A DNA stretch of 64,000 bases, from assembly GCF_001659605.2 (NCBI RefSeq), contig NC_035169.2, forward strand, positions 16,554,263 to 16,618,262. Direction: 5' to 3'. Origin of the DNA: Manihot esculenta (taxonomy: Eukaryota; Streptophyta; Magnoliopsida; Malpighiales; Euphorbiaceae). The notes beneath the pieces were generated by a model, which did not search any database, was not told the origin of the DNA, and saw only the letters and a program-made list of their open reading frames with translations. Below, one piece after another: positions 56,223 through 64,000 of this stretch. The stretch's first letter is position 1. Each line of letters opens with the position of its first letter. A program made the translations under genes and the position numbers.

Positions 56223-58312
56223 CTAGCCTGAAGTGTCAACTCCCTTCCCGTGGTCTTCGTCATGAATATTTCTCCTTAACCTTCTCAGCCATATATCATA
56301 ATCAATTGGATATGGCGTCCCACATAGACTGTCTACATAATCAGCAAATGCTTTCAACACAGTTGAGACATCACCAAGCTTCTGCTGAATTAATCTCCTT
56401 GACCAAGCCGTCTCTCGCCATTGCAGTGCCCCCTCAACTGAATCCATATCAGGCAAAGGACCACCACAGGAAAAATAAAGCATATACACCAGGCTTTCTG
56501 CGTCTGAAGCTGAGCACAACTTTCCCTCTTGTAGAGCATAAGTTGAAGAGTAGTGGAGATTCATGGCAGGGCGATCCCTGTCTTCAAGAATTGCATGACC
56601 CCAGCCAATAAGCACAAAATAAGGATGCCTTGCACCAGATCTCACACAAATTACATTCTCTGGCCTGATAGCTCCATGACGAATGCCCGCAGAAGAGGCA
56701 ACAGCAAGTGCTGATAAGCAATCATGACAGCACCTGATAGCCTCATCCAAACCAAACCTGCCTGCACTTACCATATCAGCAACTGTTTCACCAACTGGAC
56801 TGGTCACAAGAATTGGGGTACCACACCATGGGTGATCACAGTTTCCCCCTGAACTGGGTTTGCGACACTGGCCTTGGTGAATAATCCTGCCAGAAGCACT
56901 CAACTGTGGTAGATATTTGCTAGACAGACCTTTCTGTCTCATAATGGTCAATATTTTAGTCTGCCTTTGAACTTGATACCATAAATTCATATCTTCCCAT
57001 GCTGGCTCCAATTGAGAAGGATGGGAACCTACAAAAAGGAATAGGGATTTACCTGGATCTTCAACAGGTGATGCGATGTAATACTGTAGTTCTCCATTAT
57101 GCAGGACATCAGCAATCTGATAACCCCTTCGTTGTTCTGCATCCTCCAACCACAACACAGACCCTACATCCAACTTCATTATTAACCCTTCAGACTTGAC
57201 TTTGATGGATTCATCCTGAACTTCAACAATTTCAGGAGATCCACTACAATGCTGAAACCGAAAGAGGCCATTTCCGTTGACTCTGGTATCCCCCAACTGC
57301 CGTTCCACTCTTCTTGTTTGTAAGCGAGAGCCATGATCTGCTGCTAAGTCTTCAATTGAATGCTTTGGCATCCCAGCAAATTGGATAATACAGTGGAATG
57401 TTGCAAAAAGTACCTGTAGAGCACCAATATCTCCCCAGTTGGCATTTCCAAGCTTGTTCCAGATCCTATCAATCGGAGAGACTGAGACTCTACAATGATC
57501 TTTTATCCACTCCGCTGAACACTCATAAACATTTTTCACATCAAAATCCATTTTATTTACATCTCCTTCAACTTTAACGACCCCACCATATTGAGAATCA
57601 ACAAGAAGAATAAAGACACAATTTGAACACTCAGAAAAGCTCAATCTGCTTGAGCTTCTTGATAATAGCATGCGTATAGCATATAAGAGAGCCTCACCTA
57701 AAACAGATAATGAAGGCAATTGATCACTTCCCACAGAAAGGCTTCTAATATCAGGCCTCAAAAGTGCCAGTTCAAGAACTTGGTCCCATTTCCCATGTGG
57801 ATGTCTAGGGTTGTTCAGCAATATGCCAGTAGCACCAAGTCCTCCAAGCTTGCCATTTGCTATTGCTTTCTCCGCCTGGTAGAATTTTAAGTTTCCATTG
57901 TATAGACAGGCAACAGAGAAAGGCATAGGATCATCCTCACTCCAAAATGCTTCCCACAAACCCTTCATACTTGCATGTAGAAAATCTTCAATAGCTAGAT
58001 AAGCAGTTGCTTCCACGGCATCAGATGTTGAACCATATATAGCATTGGGCATTCTAATCAGCTGCTGAAATGAAACCCCTTCCAATGCATAATCAAACTT
58101 TTGCAGTTCTATCAACTCAAAAGGGACATCAAATGCAGATTTTTCTGTTGCTGACTTTACCAATATGGATTCGAACCAGTCCTCAAGTTTGGCAGTCAGA
58201 ATTTCACTGTCCACAAACCTATAGAGAAACTCCTTGCGGTTACGAGACTTCCCAGATGATACACTAGACCTTTTAGTCCCAGACCCTATAGATTCTTGGT
58301 CTGGGGATCCAC
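56223..58312 (-). CDS. Plant protein with degenerate protein-kinase-like domain, large last exon
   Basis: About 696 open codons ending at TAG (56223). The frame extends a little past 58312 but has no ATG; TTTGACAG at 58313-58320 is a good intron acceptor, so this is an internal-to-terminal exon starting GTGGATCC at codon position 2. The N-terminal two thirds is a plant-type region I cannot assign to a named domain (FELIELQKFDYALEGVSFQQ; MKGLWEAFWSEDD). The last third is kinase-like: RHGAIRPENVICV (near 56670) replaces the HRDLKPEN loop, losing the catalytic Asp, and FVLIGWGHA (near 56600) replaces DFG, losing the metal-binding Asp. The YALQEGKLCSASDAESLVYM block fits the activation-to-F-helix region. 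It is probably a pseudokinase. Clean codon use, no stops. Upstream exons not found. Confidence 0.85.
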
Positions 58313-58329
58313 CTGTCAAATAACAGGTC
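58313..58329 (-). promoter_or_regulatory. Intron 3' splice site of the kinase-like gene
   Basis: On the minus strand a T-rich ACCTGTTATTTGACAG immediately precedes the open exon, and the coding character of the sequence ends here. It fixes the start of the exon more credibly than any in-frame start codon. Confidence 0.7.
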
Positions 58330-59217
58330 GTCAATATTTATTGTTCAGTTACAGTTAGGATTTGTTTGTTCCATAATGATATTGAATTAAACATATGATG
58401 CTAATGCAAATAAGGTACAGGAAAACATCCTCAATGGTCAAAGCAAGTAGAAAAGCCCTGAGATATGCAGCAAAACGAAAAACCAACTGTCAACAATGTC
58501 ATATGTTAAGATTGAGCATTAGAATTACAGACACAAATGCATGAGTAATGAATAACCAGTAGAGTTATGGGGAACCAGGGATGAGGAACAAATCTCAAAA
58601 GGTAGAGAAATAAATTCTCTTGAGAAACAAATTCTCAAATATTAATGTCAACAATAATATCATAACAATCTCCTACCCAAAGGACAGATATTTATTGTAT
58701 CAACTGGTCCTGCTAATATCATTCAATGTTAGAAATATTAATTACTATATTACTTTAGAAATATAATCAATAAACTTTTTTACAGATGCACCTACTATTT
58801 CATCTTTTTTCCCTGCAGGCATTGCCTTTGGAGAGGGACGTGCAACCCTGTGAGTTATTTTTATTGGTGTCTTCTTTCTGGCATCACCTTTTTTGGGTTA
58901 AGTTGCTTTGTGTGTGGGTGTCTTTATATAGATGTTTCCGAACCTAGTTTGGTATTGTAACTCTGAGGCTACTTTGAATTCTGATATGTGCTTTATAACT
59001 TGGTATGTTGCATCTTCGGTGCTTTAGTGATGCTGCTTGTGTTTACTTCCGTCTTGATGATTCTTCAACCTTTTGTAGTGCTCTAAAGGAAGTTTTGTAA
59101 CAAGTTGGGTATTAAGTTCTTGTATTTGGTGTGAGTAGTTTTTGGCTTCTACATAGAATCTCATCAAGGAAGAGTATTAGAATTGTTGAATATTCTAAAC
59201 TCCAACTTAAGGGAGAG
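58330..59217. other. Probable intron sequence with a Copia 3' end
   Basis: No exon recognised on the minus strand. On the plus strand the last part (TCCAACTTAAGGGAGAG at 59201-59217) looks like the polypurine tract of a Copia element, immediately before the LTR. Confidence 0.4.
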
Positions 59218-59508
59218 TGTTAGAAAAGTTATTCTTATTTGGTATAGAATTTGTATTCCAAAATAGGTAAAGAAATTTATGTTTATATATTTCTATTTAG
59301 TTGGAGAATCCCTTAATTTATGGTATCATATGCCATATATGTCTTGGGCTTTGATTATAAACAGGAAGCTTATGTAATATGACAAAGAGGACACAATTAA
59401 ATAAAGATGTAGATCCTTAAGGTTTTGTGTACATGAATGTCAGCTGTCATAGCAAACCATGTAAATCTACTCTTGTTATTTTCTTACTTCTCTTCTATTA
59501 TTCTAACT
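59218..59508 (+). repeat. Copia-type LTR
   Basis: Starts TGTTAGAAAAGTTATTC after a polypurine tract and ends TTATTCTAACT, so the ends are near inverted copies (TGTTAGAA and TTCTAAC). About 291 bp. Only traces of the element's internal 3' end precede it and no partner LTR is seen. Confidence 0.6.
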
Positions 59509-60837
59509 TTAACTTAAAGAGAAGAAAGTAAACTTCTAGGTGATTTCCAAGGTTAAGGCATGAGAAAATGTTATTATCCATAGAAAAGGAGTACTACTTC
59601 AATGATATTTCAAAAGATGCACAATGAAAGAATTAAGATGGTTAAATGACAAACATATCTGCAAATAAGAGCATCATAAATTCCAGGTCCAGTAAAATTA
59701 TGCAAGTATACTGTACACAATCAGCTTCCAGTTCCAGAAACTCGATATCACTTCAAATCAGTTCCACATCTGTAGCATCAATGGAAGAATCATTTCCATC
59801 GGTGAAACGGCATTAGTTTACTCATTTTTTTGAACTACATCTAAAATGGAGTAGGAATAAGCAGCAGCAGAAGAAGAAGAAGGAGGGAGAAGGAACAAAA
59901 GCAAAGGTTCAGGACCATTCCACCTTTTCAATACCATATCTTCAACCTTCTGTTCAACTTCAGCTTCCTAATGTTACAATAGAGAAGTTCTGAATTACAC
60001 ATGGAACCCATGAACATGCACAAACCCATATCATGATCTGAAACTAGCTGGACATGCCATCAAGTTATTTTCCAAGGATAAAAAATTTCTAGCAAGAAAA
60101 TTCTAAAGTGCTCAAAGCTTCATAACATCCATAAATTTTCATACAGCAGTCAATCTCATGCAGTTTCTCCAAACAGAACTCTTCCTCTTCAAAGATTTAC
60201 TTCCCTGAAACTTGAAGCCATTGTATTTTTCTTCTACATCAACATTTTTCCAAATCTAAATCATTCAAAACCAAAATATTTAACCACAACATTTCTTTTA
60301 CTCTTTTCACTTTTGTTTTGTTCCAACCTATGGTCTGCATTCTCCTATTTAAATTTGTAAAAGAGAACATAACACCGTTTTTCCTACTAAAGCTAGATTT
60401 TCTAATAAATGAGATCTACATATATATTCCAAGGGGGCTCAAGGTAGCACCTAAGATCACCTTGCCTGGACCTAGTTAAGGCTCTCAGGTTATGCGTTGC
60501 CTAAGCCAATAGGACAGTATGCTCAATCATAATGTTTCAAAGTTCCCAAATCAATCTTCCATGGGTTGCCATCACCTTTTTAATATAGTAATATCTTCAG
60601 GGAACCTCATAGTAAAGATCAAATTTCAAAAGCATGAATCTTTCTTCGCTTCTTTTTTTTCTTCCTTTACTTTTCCCCTTTTGTGCATGGACACACATTT
60701 TGGAAATGTTCTATCAATAGAGATCCGTAAAAGACTTTTTTCTCATCATGCTACATGATATGTCAACATGATAATTGAAATATCATCCAACATAAAAGTT
60801 GAAATTTGAAAACTTAAGGTGGTCCACTACTCTGTCA
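59509..60837. other. Non-coding sequence, probably intronic
   Basis: AT-rich with short pyrimidine runs. No exon, RNA gene or repeat recognised. Confidence 0.4.
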
Positions 60838-61180
60838 TGTATCAAAGGATTTTGGAAGAATCTGCAGCAGCTAACTGAAGAGCCAAGGGCTGAGGAGTTC
60901 TCTAGAAGCATCGACAGCAGTTAATTAGTTAGGGGAATTTGTGTATAAATTGTTGTATGAGCTGCAAACAGTTATACCAAGCTGGGAGAAGAGGTACAGC
61001 AGTGGGTAGTTGCAGGATTAGCAATAAATAGGAAGATATACCTTCTGTAAAAGCATTCCAGAATTATCAAAAAGAATTATTAATCTACTTTTTCTCTAAT
61101 TTTCCTCTTAGCTTCTCCTTTTCTTCTCAATTTCCCTTCCTTTCTTTTCAATTAATCTGTTAGGGTTCTCAATCCTAATA
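60838..61180 (+). repeat. 5' LTR of element I
   Basis: TGTATCAAAGGATT to AATCCTAATA. The final CA appears mutated. The end of the LTR holds a TTAGGGTTCTCAATCCTAAT inverted block. Confidence 0.65.
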
Positions 61181-61182
61181 AT

Positions 61183-61194
61183 TGGCATCAGAGC
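61183..61194 (+). other. Primer binding site of element I
   Basis: TGGCATCAGAGC, one base different from the usual initiator tRNA-Met site TGGTATCAGAGC, two to three bases after the LTR. Confidence 0.7.
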
Positions 61195-61586
61195 TTGGAA
61201 TCAAGGACTTTGCTTTATTTCAATCTAATCTGAAAAATCAATAGAATATCCTGAAATTCCTCACTCTCTTGTCAATTCTACTCTACTCTCTCTTATTCTC
61301 TATAGCTTCCGCTTCTCTCTCTTTTTTCTATCTCTAATTTCTGTACCTGCCATCTGAAATCCAGAACTGTTAGGGTTCTGTGTAACAATTTCTCACCATT
61401 TCTGTTTCTTCTCACAACCATTCTCTTTTCTAGGTTTCTTTCTCTGCTTCATAACTTTGTGCATACTTGACCAATTGCTATCAGGTTTGTGGGACATTAA
61501 GTCTCTCCTAATTTCGCAACTTCTAGATCGGAAACCTTGTCCCTCTTTTCTTCTTTCTCAACACATTTACTTTCTACAATCAGGTC

Positions 61587-61892
61587 ATGAAAAGTCAAAC
61601 TTGGGAACATATGCTACTGGTTTTGGAACAGGGCACATCTGAAATTATTGAGAAAGGATTTAAGATATACAAGGAGTTGATGGATCAAAATTTTGGAGGA
61701 ATTGATTCAAGAAAATGCGACAATTGGAAGAATCAATTCAAAAGGAAAGGTACATGTTACAATAGGTGCTATTTTATCCCCAAAAAACAGAAAAGCAAAT
61801 GGATATTCATGCTTCACTTGCCACCAAGGAAGGGAATTGAGAAGTGGCTTGCATACAGGAGGTGGATTTTAAGGCTTTTACCCCTAACCTGA
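61587..61892 (+). pseudogene. Possible gag remnant in element I
   Basis: A 101-codon frame (MKSQTWEHMLLVLEQG). The part around MDQNFGGIDSRK and the following KWLAYRRWILRLLPLT is only loosely like the start of plant gypsy gag. Frame continuity is poor. It could be chance. Confidence 0.3.
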
Positions 61893-62728
61893 GGTTGGAA
61901 CGGTTCTGCGCACTATTTGCTACATATGATCCTCTCCAAATACAAGGCATAAGCAAAATGATACCGTGGTAATCAAGGTTAGTCAAAAGATTGATTTGAG
62001 TTTCATTTTATGATTTGACTGGGTTCCTCTAAGATTATACTCCTCAAAGAAGATGAGTACAATAAATGGTAAAGGGTAAAAAATGAAAGTAATCTTCTAT
62101 GGCACAGAGAGTTGCAATGATAATAGAATAAAAATAATTATATTAGGATCACGTGGTCGGTCCCATATTCCTTAAGGAGAATGACTAGGAAATTTGGAGT
62201 TATCAGTTCTGCTTTTGTTATGAAGGTATTGGAGTTGGGTAGTTTTGATATCATTTTGGGAGTGGCTTGAAGAAAAAGCTTCAATTCCAATCTCTTTGAC
62301 TGTGAAGATTCTAATATCATTTTAAGGAGTTGCATTGCAGGGAAGGTGAGGTTTTTCTGTGATCCCAAAAATTAGAGAAGTCTAAGCCACAGGAACAGAA
62401 AGTAATGGTACTCATAATAGCACAGCAGTGGAGCTTCCTCCTGTTTCAAAAGTTGGGAATGTGGAGACCTTTTCACAGCCAAGGCACTATGTCAATAAAA
62501 ATGAGACTTCAATGGTGAATTTATAAGATATGAAGGAAGATGTTGCGGAAATAGTTTATGAGGCATCCTATCAGATGAGTGGTCCGCAAAGGACCTCAAC
62601 AAATCTTACAAGTTACAAGGTCTTACTAAATGGTACAATCTCCCTACCGAAGATGTTCTTGGAATGAATAAGCCTTCATTGTAGCTCAATTTTTCTTAGG
62701 GACAAGAAAGTGACCATTGGGGCGGTAT

Positions 62729-63003
62729 TGTATGTGAGGATTCCAGAAGCTTCTGCAGCAGCAAATTTTATGAGCTAGAAGCATCTGCAACAGTTAATTA
62801 GTTAGGAGATATGTGTACGAGCCGTAAACGATTGTACCTCCTGAGAATATCTAGTACAGCTGTAGGTAGATCGTAGATGCAGGATTAGATATAAATAGGA
62901 AGATATACATTTTGTAAAAGCATTCAAGAATTATCAGAAACATAGATCCACTTTCCTCTCTATTCTTCATCTCAATTTCTCCCCTTTCTTCTCAATTTTC
63001 CTC
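62729..63003 (+). repeat. 3' LTR of element I, end decayed
   Basis: Begins TGTATGTGAGGATTCC after GGGGCGGTAT and stays alignable to the 5' LTR to about 63003. The terminal block is missing or too diverged to place. Confidence 0.62.
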
Positions 63004-64000
63004 CTTTTATCTCCAGATATAAATTTGAGCAACAGGATCCATTCTCAAAATGAAATTGATATACAAAATCATGCTCTGAAAAAATAATGGCTACAAAATT
63101 ATGTAGTGACATGTAAATATAAATTAGGGAAAGAAAACAAGGTTCAAACAATTAATTAAATTCAGTTTTCATTTATGAGATGCTGCATTTCATAAATTAT
63201 TAAACTCACTCATACTCATTTTGCTTTGAACCATATATTTTGTCACAGACTTGCATCAGATGACTGCAAAATTTATCAAGCATAGATAATCATGAATAAA
63301 TTAAAGTTATACTATTTACCAAGATAAACATCATATGTGAAGATCAAAACAATAATACCCTTCAATAAACTAGAACAGCTATTGGATTAAAAATGCCAGA
63401 TACAACATGCTATGCAAACTCATGGTTTACATTATACCATAAAGATTTCTAGATTAACCAGAATTTAATTGGAGTTAAAACTTAAAACAGAAGCTACTAG
63501 GTGTACACTAAATCTCATCCGAAGTTAAACAGTAAAATCGTTGAACCAGAAAGTCAAGTCATTTGCCAAAAAATATGAAGCCTTGCATGCCTTAAATTGC
63601 TCAAAAACTCTCTCTCTTCCCCCCACCCCATCTCCCTCCCTCCCTCTCTCTCTCTCTCTTTCTCTATCATCATGTATGCAATCATAACAGTTATTCAGTT
63701 TCCACTCTCAACCAATATGTCATATTGGATACTTGTCTGCCAATTTTTAGAAAATCATTAACAGCTATCAAGCATTGGCATCCGAGTTTTACACCATCCC
63801 ATCTATTCCTAGAATTTTTGGCACTTATACTTGACCCATTACGTTCTGACATACACATCCTAACATTATAAGCTGTAAACATATGTTGCTTACAAAGATT
63901 AACACTGTTAAGTATCAGTCCCAAAATTTTCATGACCACAACATTATCAATATTTTTCAATTTTGTGATTCTCTCATGGCCAATTCCAGCAAAAAGAATT
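63004..64000. other. Non-coding sequence with an unassigned frame
   Basis: An 89-codon minus-strand frame at 63691-63960 has no motif I recognise, and no exon boundary fits it convincingly. Otherwise AT-rich with one CT tract. Confidence 0.35.
63606..63666. repeat. CT-rich microsatellite tract
   Basis: CTCTCTCTC runs with TCCCTCCC and CCCCCCACCCC stretches, a simple polypyrimidine repeat. Confidence 0.85.

Larger units (their letters stand above)
60838..63003 (+). mobile_element. Small degenerate LTR retrotransposon (I)
   Basis: Two related LTR copies: 60838-61180 and 62729 to about 63003, sharing TTCTGCAGCAG/ATCTGCAGCAG, TTAATTAGTTAGG, ATAAATAGGAAGATATAC and TGTAAAAGCATTC blocks. The interior is about 1.5 kb with a primer site but no RT or integrase, so it is non-autonomous. 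The LTRs differ at many positions, so it is old. The left flank tgtca (60833-60837) has no clear partner on the right. Confidence 0.72.

Noticed and set aside
59858..59936. Signal-peptide-like minus-strand frame (MVLNLCFCSFSLLLLLLLLL)
   Set aside because: Encoded by a CTT/CTG-type simple repeat and followed by a stop after about 25 codons; no linked exon.
63691..63960. 89-codon minus-strand frame as an upstream exon of the kinase-like gene
   Set aside because: No recognisable similarity, no convincing splice signals at its ends, and AT-rich codons unlike those of the clear exon.

Overview
This window is plant nuclear DNA made almost entirely of nested transposable elements, with one recognisable host gene near the right end. 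The evidence is plant-type Ty3/gypsy chromoviruses, an Athila/Tat-type element with a tRNA-Asp primer site, Copia, CACTA, Mutator-like (MULE) and Stowaway elements, and a plant-type intron acceptor. The LTR family starting TGTAATACCCGGCTA with dense TTCGGCCGCCGAA palindromes resembles repeats I associate with Euphorbiaceae such as cassava; that is a weak memory-based inference, not proof.

Layout. 1-20015: Ty3/gypsy elements of one long-LTR family (about 2.1-2.4 kb LTRs, Met-type primer site, Tekay/Del-like pol by inference). Element B (minus strand) is split by element A (plus strand, 2137-12627). Two LTRs here carry a solo LTR inside them, each with a perfect 5-bp target duplication. All gag and pol genes are broken. 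20016-22270: remnant of another minus-strand gypsy-type element (H) inserted in a CACTA transposase. 22271-27640: CACTA/TNP2 remnant on the minus strand, with an AT-rich MULE-like element (25477-27433) dropped into its flank. 27790-50340: a decayed Copia element that encloses a five-level nest: Copia > unidentified insertion > MULE (31232-47835) > Athila/Tat-like D (33765-46857) > gypsy element E (35906-42727). The MULE, D and E are each framed by visible target duplications of 9, 5 and 5 bp. D and E have near-identical LTRs and are the youngest parts, yet both have lost most of pol. 50448-54009: possible non-autonomous CACTA element holding a cytochrome b5-like exon fragment and a Stowaway MITE. 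55040-55790: LINE/RNase H remnant.

56223-58312 (minus): the large last exon of a host gene for a plant protein with a degenerate, probably catalytically dead, protein-kinase-like domain. Its upstream exons are not found; the DNA to the right contains a Copia LTR and a small LTR element with almost no coding capacity, so they may lie in a long TE-filled intron.

No element here looks able to move alone. The most interesting object is the MULE, in which a GRF-type zinc-finger/coiled-coil/transmembrane gene sits at one end and a transposase N-terminus at the other, facing each other as mudrB and mudrA do in MuDR.
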